Translations under genes and position numbers: made by a program | Shown: positions 6,715 to 16,777 of the stretch, piece by piece | Position numbering within the stretch: the first letter of the stretch is position 1 | How the letters are laid out: every line of letters starts with the position of its first letter | NCBI RefSeq assembly: GCF_007655485.1 | Contig: NZ_VJXQ01000007.1 | Coordinates: 20,706 to 79,261 of the forward strand | From: Halobellus captivus | Lineage (GTDB): Archaea; Halobacteriota; Halobacteria; Halobacteriales; Haloferacaceae | Length of the DNA stretch: 58,556 bases | Direction of reading: 5' to 3' | The notes under the pieces: generated by a model | Told to the model about the DNA's origin: nothing | The model's input: only the letters and a program-made list of their open reading frames with translations | Databases searched by the model: none

Positions 6715-8952
6715 TTAGTCGGCGGGTTGAGGACGCTCTGATGCGGACACGCCCGGAAGCGAGGGCAGCTCTAAATCCACTCGTCGGAGGAACTGGGCGT
6801 TGATTGCCACAATCACCGTCGAGAGCGACATCAACAACGCTCCCACTGCCGGCGAGAGCAGGATCCCAATTGGGGCCAGCACGCCAGCGGCGAGTGGGAT
6901 GGCGAAGACGTTATATCCGGCCGCCCAGACGAGGTTCTCCTGCATCTTCCGATAACTCGCCTTGCTCAGTTTCACGAGGCGGACTACGTCCGTCGGATTG
7001 TTCTGGACGAGGATGATGTCCGCCGATTGTACCGCGACGTCCGTCCCGGAACCGATAGCGATGCCGATGTCGGCCCGGGTGAGCGCCGGCGCGTCGTTCA
7101 CGCCGTCACCGACCATTGCAACGAGATTCCCCCGTTCTTGCAGCTCTTGGACCTTCTCGTCCTTGTCTTCGGGGAGGACCTCGGCGAACACCGTGTCGAT
7201 GCCGAGTTCGTCAGCGACCGCATTAGCGACGTCCTCGGAGTCACCGGTGAGCATCGCAACCTCGATGCCGAGTTCGTGAAGCGCATCGACGACGTGATAG
7301 CTCTCCTCCCGTATCACGTCCGCCAAGGCGAACGCCGCGGTGAGCTCGCCGTCGCGGATCAGGTATACCACGGTGCGTGCATTCTCGCCGGAACGCTCGG
7401 CAAACGTTCGTAGTTGATCGGGAACCTCGCTCTCCAAGGTCGAAAGGAGGTTCGGTCCACCGACGTGGACGCTCTGCCCATCGACGCGTGCCCGAACCCC
7501 CCGTCCTTTGATCGCCTCGAAGTCGGCCGCCCGGGGACTGGCGACATCGCGTTCGTTGGCCGCCTCACGGATGGCCTCGGCGATCATGTGCTCGGAGTCG
7601 GCCTCGACGGCCGCCGCTAACCCTAGCGCCTCTTCTTCGGTCACACCCTCGACGGTCTCGATGTCTACGACGCCCTGCTCGCCCTCGGTGAGCGTTCCCG
7701 TCTTGTCGAAGATGATCGTATCGAGCTCTCGTGCTTGTTCCATGGCGATGCGGTCCCGGATGAGCATCCCGTTGCGAGCGGCCAGCGATGTGTTTATCGC
7801 CACGACCAGCGGGATTGCGAGCCCAAGCGCGTGTGGACAGGCGATGACCAGCACCGTGACGACGCGCTCGATCACTTCGGCATTGAATGAGATGGCGACG
7901 GTCCAGGAGACAGCGGTCACGACGGCCGCACCCAGAGCGACGTAGAATAGCCACCCCGCTGCCCGGTCAGCGAGCATCTGCGTCTTCGACTTACTCTGCT
8001 GAGCGTCTTCGACGAGCCGCATAATGCCGGCCAGTGTCGTTTCGTCGCCAGTCGCGTCGATGCGGACTCGGAGGCTGCCGTCCCCGTTGACCGTCCCGCC
8101 GATGACCTCGTCGCCGGGCGCCTTCGAGACGGGCTTGGATTCGCCGGTGATCATCGCCTCGTTCACGTCGGAGTCGCCCTCTTCGACAACGCCGTCGGCT
8201 GGGACGCTCGCCCCCGGACGGACGAGCACGAGATCTCCCTCTTCGAGCTGGTTCACGGGGACCTCCTCAGTGTCACCTGATTCAGTGATTCGCTCGGCCG
8301 TATCGGGCATTAGCTTCGCCAGTTCATCGAGGGCGCTGGAGGCTCGCCGGACCGACCGCATCTCGATCCAGTGGCCCAGCAGCATGATGTCGATCAGCGT
8401 CACGAGTTCCCAGAAGAACGCTGACTGGGTCGGGAACACGACGCTCGCAAGACTGTAGACGAAGGCGACGGTGATCGCCATGGAAATGAGCGTCATCATT
8501 CCGGGCGAACGGTCTCGCAACTCGGGGACGGCCATCTGCAGGAAGGGAATCCCACCGTAGGCGAACACGATCACCGCGAAGACAGGATTAATCCACTCGC
8601 TGCCGGGGAACGCTGGAACCGAGAATCCAAGCCACTCTTGAAGGGTTTCGCTGTATAGGAGGACTGGAATCGAGAGCAGTGTCGAGATGAAGAACCGCCG
8701 CCGGAACATCTGCTCGTGGCCCTCGTGCATCCCACCGTGGTCGCCATGGCCGTTGTCTCCACTGTGATCGCCATGACCATCGTGGGCAGTCTTTGATACT
8801 TCTGCCTCCTCTTCCAACATCTCCTGCTCAACGTGTGCTTCCTTGTGATCTACGTTCTGCCGAGGTGAACGTCCATCAGGTTGGTCCTGATCCGAACCTG
8901 AGGGCATCTCGTCTCCATTCTCGTCAGGATTGTGGTTATCGTGATTTGTCAT
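6715..8952 (-). CDS. copB: CopB-type heavy-metal P-type ATPase (P1B-3, copper export)
   Basis: A 745-aa membrane ATPase. The transmembrane metal-site motif is CPH ([11 protein letters not shown]), which marks the P1B-3/CopB group rather than the CPC of CopA. Phosphorylation motif DKTGTLT and hinge [11 protein letters not shown] are present. No HMA domain; instead a His-rich N-terminus (about 58-85, repeated HGHGDH and MHEGHEQMF) for metal binding. The usual HP dipeptide of the nucleotide domain reads SEHM here, so the His is kept and the Pro is not. Divergent from the Lrp-TRASH sensor, with a shared candidate operator at 9053-9073. Confidence 0.93.
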   Translation of the reverse strand: MTNHDNHNPDENGDEMPSGSDQDQPDGRSPRQNVDHKEAHVEQEMLEEEAEVSKTAHDGHGDHSGDNGHGDHGGMHEGHEQMFRRRFFISTLLSIPVLLYSETLQEWLGFSVPAFPGSEWINPVFAVIVFAYGGIPFLQMAVPELRDRSPGMMTLISMAITVAFVYSLASVVFPTQSAFFWELVTLIDIMLLGHWIEMRSVRRASSALDELAKLMPDTAERITESGDTEEVPVNQLEEGDLVLVRPGASVPADGVVEEGDSDVNEAMITGESKPVSKAPGDEVIGGTVNGDGSLRVRIDATGDETTLAGIMRLVEDAQQSKSKTQMLADRAAGWLFYVALGAAVVTAVSWTVAISFNAEVIERVVTVLVIACPHALGLAIPLVVAINTSLAARNGMLIRDRIAMEQARELDTIIFDKTGTLTEGEQGVVDIETVEGVTEEEALGLAAAVEADSEHMIAEAIREAANERDVASPRAADFEAIKGRGVRARVDGQSVHVGGPNLLSTLESEVPDQLRTFAERSGENARTVVYLIRDGELTAAFALADVIREESYHVVDALHELGIEVAMLTGDSEDVANAVADELGIDTVFAEVLPEDKDEKVQELQERGNLVAMVGDGVNDAPALTRADIGIAIGSGTDVAVQSADIILVQNNPTDVVRLVKLSKASYRKMQENLVWAAGYNVFAIPLAAGVLAPIGILLSPAVGALLMSLSTVIVAINAQFLRRVDLELPSLPGVSASERPQPAD

Positions 8953-9037
8953 TTGGTGTCTCCGTTTAGTGGAGCAGTTTCATCTGTAACCTGGCCAGTG
9001 GTTCGGATCCGCTCACTCATTCACCTATACGGGTTCC

Positions 9038-9046
9038 ATTTATATG
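9038..9046 (-). promoter_or_regulatory. TATA-like box for copB
   Basis: Minus strand CATATAAAT, about 90 bp upstream of the copB ATG, predicting a leader of about 60 nt. The candidate operator at 9053-9073 adjoins it, at the position of a BRE. Confidence 0.5.
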
Positions 9047-9052
9047 CCATCT

Positions 9053-9073
9053 TTGCCTAGCAGATATAGGAAA
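9053..9073. promoter_or_regulatory. Candidate copper-responsive operator, copy 1
   Basis: A 21-bp site whose halves read TTGCCTA and TAGGAAA around a CAGAT centre. It matches the site at 12127-12147 at 17 of 21 positions; together the two copies define an ideal TTGCCTA-N7-TAGGCAA dyad. It lies between copB and the divergently read Lrp-TRASH gene, so the Lrp-TRASH protein is the natural candidate to bind it. Confidence 0.6.
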
Positions 9074-9136
9074 ACCTCTCTCTGAAGTTTCCGAATTAAG
9101 GAAAACAGGTAATTGGATGCGCAATCTAATCACCGT

Positions 9137-9736
9137 ATGCGCACCTTAGACGACACGGACTTCGAAATCCTTCGGCTTCTCACCGAAGATGCACGCCGGC
9201 CCTACCGTGAAATCGCCGACGCCGTCGATCTCAGTTCACCGTCGGTGTCTGACCGCGTTAGTCGGCTACAAGACATGGGAATAATCCGGCGGTTCACGCT
9301 CGATCTCGACCGTTCAAAACTCCGTGGCGGTGTTCCCGTTCTCGTTGAACTCGCAGTCCAACCCGACATGGTCGATGATATCCGGGATACCCTTGCACTG
9401 GCAGATGGCGTTGAGCACGTGTTCACTGCCTCTGATCCTCGCGTATTCTTCCAATCCCGTCTCCCGAATGCAGATGTTCGGACATTCTTGCTGGACACGT
9501 TCGATACTGAGGAGTGGGAAGCGATCACTGATTACGAGGTGGTCGTCCTCACGAGTGCCGACTGGACGCCCCAAATCAGTGGGACCGACCTTGCAGTCAC
9601 CTGTGCCCAGTGTGGCAACGACGTGAGTGAGGACGGTGAGACGCTCGAAATCGACGGCAGTTTGTACTATCTCTGTTGTCCCTCCTGTCTTGACCAGTTC
9701 AAATCACGGTATGACCAATTCAGCGCGAACGCCTGA
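9137..9736 (+). CDS. Lrp/AsnC-family regulator with C-terminal TRASH metal-binding domain
   Basis: A 199-aa regulator. N-terminal HTH (about 8-55: LRLLTEDARRPYREIADAVDLSSPSVSDRVSRL without a break), central RAM-like alpha/beta domain, and a C-terminal TRASH motif with CAQCG near 155 and CCPSC near 182, a Cys-rich treble-clef that senses copper or other soft metals. I use the ATG at 9137; the in-frame TTG at 9113 would add eight residues before the canonical RTLDDTDFEIL start. Proteins of this type control copper ATPases in haloarchaea. Divergent from copB and close to copA, it is likely the local sensor. Confidence 0.88.
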   Translation: MRTLDDTDFEILRLLTEDARRPYREIADAVDLSSPSVSDRVSRLQDMGIIRRFTLDLDRSKLRGGVPVLVELAVQPDMVDDIRDTLALADGVEHVFTASDPRVFFQSRLPNADVRTFLLDTFDTEEWEAITDYEVVVLTSADWTPQISGTDLAVTCAQCGNDVSEDGETLEIDGSLYYLCCPSCLDQFKSRYDQFSANA

Positions 9737-9752
9737 CTGAGTTGCTCCCCTG

Positions 9753-9767
9753 CTTTTTTGGCTTTTT
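9753..9767 (+). terminator. T-rich archaeal terminator after the Lrp-TRASH gene
   Basis: Two T-runs (CTTTTTTGGCTTTTTAG) 17-30 bp after the stop codon; there is no stem, as is usual for archaeal termination. Confidence 0.55.
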
Positions 9768-9827
9768 AGAACCCATCCAGGATTTCGAGACGAAAGGGAT
9801 AACCGACCAGTCTAGAGTAGCAAACGT

Positions 9828-10280
9828 ATGCAGAAGGTTACGCTGGATGACTTGGAGAATGACCCCTTCCACGCCGACGTAACGAAACATGCGACGGAGC
9901 CGCTGAACCTCAACAGTCTGGCATTGAACTACTTCGAACTTGAACCAGGTGACGAGCTTTCCGGCGGGTTACACACGCACATGAACCAAGAAGAGGTCTT
10001 CTACGTCGTCGAGGGAACTGCGACGTTCCATACGAAAGGCGACGAGATGACCGTTGAAGCCGGCGAAATCGTCAGGTTCGCACCGGGGGAGTACCAGTCC
10101 GGGAAAAATGAGGGCGAACAACGAGTTCGCGTGATTGCACTCGGCGCCCCACAGGACGCTGGTGAGACTCGTGTTGCTGCTCCATGTCAAGAATGTGGCG
10201 CGGACTATCACGTTGCCGAAGCTGGTGACGACGGAATTTCGCTTTCGTGTCCGGACTGCGGAAACGAGCCCGAACAGTAG
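9828..10280 (+). CDS. Cupin protein with C-terminal zinc ribbon
   Basis: A 150-aa protein. Residues about 30-100 form a single cupin barrel with a metal-binding pattern (GGLHTHMNQEEVFYVVEG, then a second motif ending in APGEYQSG). The last 45 residues hold two CxxC pairs (CQEC, CPDC), a rubredoxin-like zinc ribbon. The substrate is unknown. Position between the TRASH regulator and the exporters suggests a role in copper stress or metal handling, which is inference from context only. Confidence 0.85.
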   Translation: MQKVTLDDLENDPFHADVTKHATEPLNLNSLALNYFELEPGDELSGGLHTHMNQEEVFYVVEGTATFHTKGDEMTVEAGEIVRFAPGEYQSGKNEGEQRVRVIALGAPQDAGETRVAAPCQECGADYHVAEAGDDGISLSCPDCGNEPEQ

Positions 10281-10407
10281 GGCCCCTTGGAGGATTGATA
10301 GGTACTGAAGCATTGGCCTGTGAATGAACCCTCGACTCAGGCTTTCCGTCAGACGTGGTAATTATCCCCCGACAGAATAGGAGGTGCTATGAAACCCTCC
10401 CGTGAGA

Positions 10408-12013
10408 CTAGTCGAGGGATTGGGTTGCTTCTCCTCCTGTCTCGTTTTCGACGGGGACCTCTTCACCAAGTTCGGCATTCGGAAGCGTGAGCGCAACCAC
10501 GAATCCAACTGCCATGATCGCTGCCGCTACTAGGAAGACCGCGCTGAAGCTGTTCGAGAGTACGGTTGTCACGATTTGAGCGGCCTCCGGGGGCAAGCTG
10601 TTTAGCATCGACGGGGTGATTTCCTCGCCGCCTTCGATGAGGTGCTGTGCAGTTGATTCATCGAGGGTCGTCCCCGTGAGCCGGGTCGAGAGTTGGTTTC
10701 CGAGGACGGCACCGAGGATTGCGACGCCAACCCCCTCCCCGAGCGTACGGCTGAACATAACTGACGACGTCACAACCGCCAAATCTTCTCTCTCAACGGC
10801 GTTCTGGATGCCCACTTCGAGTGTGGGCATCGTCAACCCGAGGCCGCTCCCGGTCACGAACATAAACACGCTCGCCCAGAGGAGGCTGGTGTTGACACCC
10901 ATCGTACTGAGGAGATAGTAGCCACCAGCAGCGAGGGCGGCACCCAGGACGGTGAACGGCTTGTAATAGCCGACCTTGCTCATCAGCTGCCCGGTGACAG
11001 CGGATAAGACGATGAATCCGCCGATGAGTGGCAGGAGGAGGAGGCCAGCGTTCGTCCCGGAAACGTCGAGGACGGTCTGGAGGAAGATCGGAATATAGGT
11101 CAGCCCCCCGAGCAGGCCGATGCCGACAACAGCAAAGCCGATAAAGTCGATACCAGCAATCGTCCGGTTCCCAAGGAGCGAGACTGGGAAGATTGGCTCG
11201 TCGATGCGGAGCTCTTGGTAGACGAAGAGGATAGTGCTGGCGAGAAAAACTGCCGCGAGGGAGAGTATCTGCCCAGAGTCCCACGCGAAGCGAGAGCCAC
11301 CCCACGTCGTGATGAGTAACAGGGTGATCGTGGCGACGGTCACCAGCAGGGCACCAAGATAGTCGATGGTGTGATCTTCGTTGGGAACGGGGAGGTCAAG
11401 ATGTGTCTGAACTACTCCCAGGGCAACGAGCCCGATGGGGATGTTGATGAAGAAGATCCAACGCCACGTGAAGTGTTCAGTGAGGTACCCACCGAGAACG
11501 GGCCCGCCCATCGTGGCCAGGCCGAAGTACCATCACGTAGCTGATGTACTTCCCGCGCTCACGGGGGCTGAAGAGGTCGCCGACGATGATGGTTGCCATC
11601 GAGAGGAGCCCGCCACCACCGATCCCCTGGATTGCACGGAAGATCGTGATCTGTGCCATGCCACTCAGATACTGATCAAGTATCGGGATTTGCCCGGCGA
11701 AGCCGCTCAGGACGCTCCCGATGAGGAACGTGACGATGGCGAAACTGTAGACTGGCCCCCGACCGTAGATGTCTGAGAGCCGCCCGTAGAGTGCGATTGT
11801 GACGGTTACCGTAATGAGGTAGCCCGTAACGAGCCAGGAGTAGCTCCCTCCACCACTGAGATCCCCGACAATCGTCGGAAGTGCGGGAGCGATGATGGAC
11901 TGGTCCATTGCCGCCATGAGCATCCCGGCTATCACGCCCAGGAAGATGATCATACGCTGGCGATTCGTCCCACTGAAGGAAGCCTCGCCGTCGTCCCGGG
12001 GCTGCTCATTCAT
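10408..12013 (-). pseudogene. DHA2-type MFS drug exporter, frameshifted
   Basis: Two overlapping reading frames together make one 14-TM MFS transporter. The upstream frame (12013 to about 11530) has the start MNEQPRDDGEASFSG, the first helices (MAAMDQSIIAPALPTIVGDL) and the ERGKYISY loop. It then runs off-frame to a stop at 11477. The downstream frame resumes with FGLATMGGPVLGGYLTEHF and continues to 10408. The shift lies at about 11524-11531 and is +1 (or a 2-nt loss; family spacing between GKY and GP suggests two missing bases). Either a sequencing error or a recent inactivation. Family exporters use proton motive force to expel drugs. Confidence 0.85.
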
Positions 12014-12126
12014 AGCTGTTCACCTTGCGCGTACTGACGAGCGTCCCGCTCGGTACCTCCAAGCGAGCTCGGATTGACTGTCTTCGCATCACTCCTATCT
12101 ATACGTACTACTGTTTAACGCGGTTT

Positions 12127-12147
12127 TTGCTTACCAGATTTAGGCAA
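12127..12147. promoter_or_regulatory. Candidate copper-responsive operator, copy 2
   Basis: Halves TTGCTTA and TAGGCAA around a CAGAT centre, 17/21 identical to the site at 9053. It lies 113 bp upstream of the MFS start (minus) and 250 bp upstream of copA (plus), so its target could be either. Confidence 0.6.
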
Positions 12148-12242
12148 ATTGGGGAACAGGCCTTTCCTTCAAAGGCTACTGATGAGTTTCGGCTGTACAA
12201 CCTGACGATACTGATTTCGATTCAGACTGCGGCTTTCACCGT

Positions 12243-12272
12243 GTGAAGTCGTTTTCATTGAAAACGATTCAC
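12243..12272. promoter_or_regulatory. Extended dyad upstream of copA
   Basis: Inner arms TCGTTTTC (12249-12256) and GAAAACGA (12260-12267) with a 3-nt centre, flanked by outer arms GTGAA (12243-12247) and TTCAC (12268-12272) with one bulged base. It is nearly perfect over 30 bp and lies in the 383-bp gap between the MFS gene and copA. It resembles a protein-binding operator more than a terminator, since neither neighbouring gene ends here. Confidence 0.55.
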
Positions 12273-12396
12273 CGTCTGTAGCCCTCTGGTTTATGGGTGA
12301 TATTCTCATTCCGCTTGATTCCGAAGGCCAAGGGCTCAGAATTCCTAATACCTGAAAGGGAAACTCCACTGAATAAGGACCCCGTATGTATAGGTG

Positions 12397-15000
12397 ATGA
12401 GTCAGCGAAGAACCCACATCGAAATTCAGGGGATGAGCTGCGCGAACTGTTCGCAGACCATCTCCGACGCTGTCAGTTCACTTGACGGTGTCTCGGAGGC
12501 GAACATCAACTTCGCCACCGACGAGGGATCGGTCGCATACGACCCCGAGCAGGTCTCACTCAGCGAGATATTCGGCGCAATCGAGGACGCTGGGTATTCG
12601 CCAGTGACCGACTCGGTGACGATTGCGATCACCGACATGTCGTGTGCGAACTGCTCGGAGACAATAGAAGACGCACTCGAAGGGACGCCAGGCGTCGTCA
12701 ATGCCAACGTGAACTTTGCAACTGACGAGGCAAAAGTCACGTACGACCCGGCCGAGGTGAAGGTGAGAACCCTCTACGAGGCCATCGAAGATGCCGGCTA
12801 TTCGCCTGTCCAAGAGGATGCCGAGACCGACGATGGTTCAACTGGCGATGCCCGAGAGGAAGCCCGGCAAGGGGAGATCCAGCGGCAACTGCGATTGACG
12901 CTGTTCGGGGGCGTGCTGTCCCTCCCCTTACTGGTGTTCATGGCAGACCATCTGTTGGAGCTTGGCATCGTCGGCGACGCCCTCCTCGGCATTCCGTCTG
13001 GGTGGGTCGCCTTCGCTCTAGCGACACCCGTCCAACTGGTGCTTGGTCGGCCGTTCTACAAGAACTCCTACAAGGCGCTCGTCAAGAACGGCCGGGCCAA
13101 CATGGACGTACTGATCGCGCTGGGATCGACCACCGCATTCGTCTACTCTGTGGCGGTGTTGCTCGACCTCATCGCTGGTGGGCTGTACTTCGACACGGCG
13201 GCATTCATCCTGGTGTTCATCACGCTCGGTAACTACCTGGAGGCTCGCTCGAAAGGGCAGGCCGGCGAGGCGCTCCGAAAACTCCTCGAGATGGAGGCCG
13301 ACACCGCCACCATCGTCGATGAAAACGGGAATGAGGAAGAAATTCCGCTCGAAGATGTCGACGTCGGCGACCGAATGAAGGTCCGCCCCGGCGAGCAGAT
13401 TCCGACCGACGGTGTCGTCGTCGATGGCCAGTCGGCTGTCGACGAGTCCATGGTCACCGGCGAGTCAGTCCCCGTCGAGAAGTCCGAGGGAGACGACGTC
13501 GTTGGCTCGACGATTAACGAGAATGGTGTCCTCACCGTTGAGGCGACGAAAGTTGGGACGGACACCGCGCTCCAGCAGATCGTCCAGACGGTGAAGGAGG
13601 CACAGTCTCGACAACCCGACATCCAGAACGTCGCCGACCGCATCTCTGCGTACTTCGTCCCTGCAGTCATCGTGAACGCGGTCATCTGGGGCGCCGTCTG
13701 GTACGTGTTCCCCGAGGTGCTCGCGGGTTTCGTCGACGTCCTCCCGCTATGGGGACTCGTCGCAGGTGGCCCCGTCGCCGCAGGCGGGGTCTCAGTCTTC
13801 GAGTTCGCGATCATCGTGTTCGCCTCGTCCGTGCTAATCGCCTGTCCCTGTGCGCTGGGGCTGGCGACGCCCGCGGCGACGATGGTTGGAACGACCCTCG
13901 GTGCACAGAACGGCGTCCTGTTCAAGGGCGGCGACGTCCTCGAGCGCGCCAAAGACGTCAACACGGTCGTCTTCGACAAGACCGGGACGCTCACGAAGGG
14001 CGAAATGGAGCTGACCGATGTCGTTGTCTTCGACGGCGACGGCCAACCTCTCACCGAGGGTGGGAATCCTGCTACTGATGGCGGGCAACTCGCTGCTGCT
14101 GAGCGGCTTGGTGAGGATGACGTACTTCGGCTCGCAGCGATCGCGGAGAGCGGGAGCGAACACCCGCTTGCCCGGGCGATTGTCGATGGAGCGAAAGCTC
14201 GCGGTATCGACGTGGCCGATCCCGACGATTTCGAGAACGTCCCCGGTCACGGCATTAAAGCGAACGTGAGCAGCAGCGAGGTGCTGGTCGGTAATCGGAA
14301 GCTCCTGCGTGACAACGGGATCGACCCCTCGCCCGCTCAGGAGACGATGGAGCGCCTCGAGAACGAGGGGAAGACGGCGATGTTAGTCGCTTACGAAGGT
14401 GAACTCGTGGGCGTCGTTGCCGACGCCGACACGGTCAAGGAGAGTGCGAAGGACGCCGTGCGCCAGCTGCAGGAGCGCGGCGTCGACGTGATGATGATCA
14501 CCGGCGACAACGAGCGTACTGCACGCGCCGTCGCTGAACAGGTCGGTATTGACCCGACAAACGTCCGTGCGGAAGTCCTGCCCGAGGACAAGTCGGACGC
14601 GGTTGAGTCCATCCAGGCCGACGGCCGGCAGGCGATGATGGTCGGTGACGGGGTCAACGACGCACCCGCACTAGCGGTTGCGTACGTCGGGACGGCCATC
14701 GGCTCGGGTACGGACGTGGCGATCGAGGCGGCGGACGTCACATTGATGCGCGACGACCCTCTGGACGTAGTGAAGGCAATCCGCATCTCGGACGCAACGC
14801 TCGAGAAAATAAAGCAGAACCTCGTGTGGGCGCTGGGGTACAACACAGCGATGATCCCGCTGGCCTCGCTTGGGCTGCTCCAGCCCGTACTCGCTGCCGG
14901 CGCGATGGCGTTCTCGAGTGTGTCGGTGCTGTCGAACAGCCTGCTGTTCCGCCGGTATACGCCCGACCACGACTACATGCTACTCGGTCGTCTTCGCTAA
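12397..15000 (+). CDS. copA: CopA-type copper-exporting P-type ATPase (P1B-1)
   Basis: An 867-aa ATPase. Two N-terminal HMA domains with GMSCANC (about residue 13) and DMSCANC (about 79), eight predicted TM helices, CPC metal site ([11 protein letters not shown]), DKTGTLT, GSEHPLA and [11 protein letters not shown]. These mark a Cu(I) exporter. I use the ATG at 12397; a GTG directly in front would add one residue. With copB it gives the cluster two different copper pumps (CPC and CPH). Expression is probably controlled by the sites at 12127 and/or 12243. Confidence 0.96.
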   Translation: MSQRRTHIEIQGMSCANCSQTISDAVSSLDGVSEANINFATDEGSVAYDPEQVSLSEIFGAIEDAGYSPVTDSVTIAITDMSCANCSETIEDALEGTPGVVNANVNFATDEAKVTYDPAEVKVRTLYEAIEDAGYSPVQEDAETDDGSTGDAREEARQGEIQRQLRLTLFGGVLSLPLLVFMADHLLELGIVGDALLGIPSGWVAFALATPVQLVLGRPFYKNSYKALVKNGRANMDVLIALGSTTAFVYSVAVLLDLIAGGLYFDTAAFILVFITLGNYLEARSKGQAGEALRKLLEMEADTATIVDENGNEEEIPLEDVDVGDRMKVRPGEQIPTDGVVVDGQSAVDESMVTGESVPVEKSEGDDVVGSTINENGVLTVEATKVGTDTALQQIVQTVKEAQSRQPDIQNVADRISAYFVPAVIVNAVIWGAVWYVFPEVLAGFVDVLPLWGLVAGGPVAAGGVSVFEFAIIVFASSVLIACPCALGLATPAATMVGTTLGAQNGVLFKGGDVLERAKDVNTVVFDKTGTLTKGEMELTDVVVFDGDGQPLTEGGNPATDGGQLAAAERLGEDDVLRLAAIAESGSEHPLARAIVDGAKARGIDVADPDDFENVPGHGIKANVSSSEVLVGNRKLLRDNGIDPSPAQETMERLENEGKTAMLVAYEGELVGVVADADTVKESAKDAVRQLQERGVDVMMITGDNERTARAVAEQVGIDPTNVRAEVLPEDKSDAVESIQADGRQAMMVGDGVNDAPALAVAYVGTAIGSGTDVAIEAADVTLMRDDPLDVVKAIRISDATLEKIKQNLVWALGYNTAMIPLASLGLLQPVLAAGAMAFSSVSVLSNSLLFRRYTPDHDYMLLGRLR

Positions 15001-15020
15001 ACACCTCACTGCGATTCTGA

Positions 15021-15033
15021 TTTAGTATTTTTC
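15021..15033 (+). terminator. T-rich terminator after copA
   Basis: TTTAGTATTTTTC, 20 bp after the copA stop, with no stem. Confidence 0.5.
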
Positions 15034-15121
15034 GAGCATCGTACCTACCTTGCCTGATGATTAACGTGCGGGACCACTTCTCCTACCAAGATTAAACACG
15101 ACAAGCGAGAATGTGTAGTAC

Positions 15122-15889
15122 ATGCGTGAATTTGTCTTTACCATCGAGTACGACAAGGGTGTTGACGAGGTGATGGATCTCTTCATCGACAATCCGGACT
15201 TGACCGCTCGCTCGATGGAGATCAATGCGACCAGCGAGGCAGTATGGGGGATTGAGAAGGTGGTCGGCCCCGCTGCTGTTCTCAACGAGTTCGACGACGC
15301 ACTGGAACGCGTCGCTAATTCTCCGGACACAACCGGAATGTGTGGGGCACCCGTGACTGAATACGAATACACGATCCTCTCGTCGAATGCGGAATCTCGG
15401 AAGATTCACTGGCTTCGCCGGGAAGGTGATGGTCCACGGTCGATTCCCTTGGTCGCGGCGAAACACATCGGCGAGGGATTGATAATGCGTACGGAGCGAC
15501 GTGGTGACCAATACCGGTGGCGGATGCTTATCGACGGGCCAGTATCAGCGATTCACGAGGAAGTCCGAGCGAACCTGCGAGAGGGGCTGTCGCTGACTGT
15601 TGAACGACTCGGTACACCGCCATGTTTGGTCGACGACGGCCGCGTCCAGCAAACTCTCACGCCCGAACAGAAGTCTGCGCTTGAAGCTGCAATCGAACGT
15701 GGGTACTACGAAGAGCCACGGCAGCAATCGGTCGCGGAAATCGCTGAAGATGTCGGTGTGTCACGGTCGACCTTCCAGTACCGTCTCAACCGAGCGGAAG
15801 CGTGGCTGGCACAACAGTTCGCCGCCGATTCGCTCGACGTGGATCTCGACGTGGATCTCGACCCCGAGGACATTGAGTTCATCCAGTAA
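15122..15889 (+). CDS. HTH_10 (bacterio-opsin activator-like) transcription regulator
   Basis: A 255-aa protein: an N-terminal sensory region of about 150 residues followed by the HTH_10 domain (about 180-240: LTPEQKSALEAAIERGYYEEPR, then SVAEIAEDVGVSRSTFQYRL when read on). This family is abundant in haloarchaea and includes Bat. The C-terminus has a short DVDLDVDLD repeat. The ligand is unknown. Position right after copA suggests a further stress or metal regulator, and it is followed by an MBL-fold hydrolase on the same strand. Confidence 0.88.
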   Translation: MREFVFTIEYDKGVDEVMDLFIDNPDLTARSMEINATSEAVWGIEKVVGPAAVLNEFDDALERVANSPDTTGMCGAPVTEYEYTILSSNAESRKIHWLRREGDGPRSIPLVAAKHIGEGLIMRTERRGDQYRWRMLIDGPVSAIHEEVRANLREGLSLTVERLGTPPCLVDDGRVQQTLTPEQKSALEAAIERGYYEEPRQQSVAEIAEDVGVSRSTFQYRLNRAEAWLAQQFAADSLDVDLDVDLDPEDIEFIQ

Positions 15890-15964
15890 ACTGCACGTCG
15901 AACTCCTCGACGGTTGGAATATGTCGAAGTAAATCCCATCCCTAAGAATCTCGTAGGGCCGGGT

Positions 15965-16723
15965 ATGGCAACGACTGGTGCGAGTGTTCAGCTGATTCGT
16001 AACGCGACTATCCTCCTGGACGTCGGTGACACGACGTTCCTCGTGGATCCGATGTTCACGCCGGAGGGCGAGATGCCGACGGTGACAGACAACCCGGCAG
16101 TTCCGGAGTTCCTCACCACGGCGAATCAGGATCGGAATCCGCTTGTTCCGCTGCCCGACGTTGATCTCACCTACGACGCTGTGGTCGTTACGCACCGCCA
16201 CCCCGACCACTGGGACGAGGCGGCCAGAGAGGAACTCGATGCCGACGTGCCGCTGTTCTGTCAGCCCGAGGAGGCCGACGCCTTCACTGACGAGGCCTTC
16301 ACTGATGTTCGCCCCGTCGACGACGAAACCACCTTCGAGGGGGTCACAATCCACCGGACGCCGGGCCAGCACGGGCACGGCGAGCTCGCCGAGGGAATGG
16401 GTCCGGTCTCGGGCTTCGTTTTCGAGGGCGACGAGACAGTGTATGTCGCCGGGGACACGATCTGGTACGAACCGGTCGAGGAGACACTTGACCAGTACGA
16501 ACCCGATCTGGTGGTTCTCAACGGCGGCGAAGCGCAGTTCGATCAGGGCGAACCCATCACGATGGGGGTCGAGGACATCAACGCTGTCCGAGAGGCCACT
16601 GACGCCGAAATAGTGGTCGTCCACATGGAGGCGATCAACCATTGCTTGCTGTCGCGCGAGGAACTGCGGGCAGAGACAGAGGATGTACACGTTCCCGAGG
16701 ACGGCGAGCGGTACAGTCTATAA
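15965..16723 (+). CDS. MBL-fold metal-dependent hydrolase
   Basis: A 252-aa protein of the UlaG-like metallo-beta-lactamase group: THRHPDHWD (HxHxDH-type site), TPGQHGHGE (third His), YVAGDTIWYEP (bridging Asp) and a C-terminal VVHMEAINH His. I prefer the ATG at 15965 over an upstream TTG at 15914, because family homology begins with the VQLIRNATILLDVGD strand. The substrate cannot be told from the sequence. It is co-oriented with the HTH_10 gene, 75 bp apart. Confidence 0.88.
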   Translation: MATTGASVQLIRNATILLDVGDTTFLVDPMFTPEGEMPTVTDNPAVPEFLTTANQDRNPLVPLPDVDLTYDAVVVTHRHPDHWDEAAREELDADVPLFCQPEEADAFTDEAFTDVRPVDDETTFEGVTIHRTPGQHGHGELAEGMGPVSGFVFEGDETVYVAGDTIWYEPVEETLDQYEPDLVVLNGGEAQFDQGEPITMGVEDINAVREATDAEIVVVHMEAINHCLLSREELRAETEDVHVPEDGERYSL

Positions 16724-16777
16724 CGCGGGAACGCCCGCCTACAACTGTCCCATGTTGTAACCATTGGTTCGGGGTAG

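Noticed and set aside
13233-14054. 273-aa minus-strand ORF
   Set aside because: Antisense of copA; open only because of GC-biased third positions on the coding strand.
15761-16690. 309-aa minus-strand ORF
   Set aside because: Antisense of the MBL-fold gene and the end of the HTH_10 gene.
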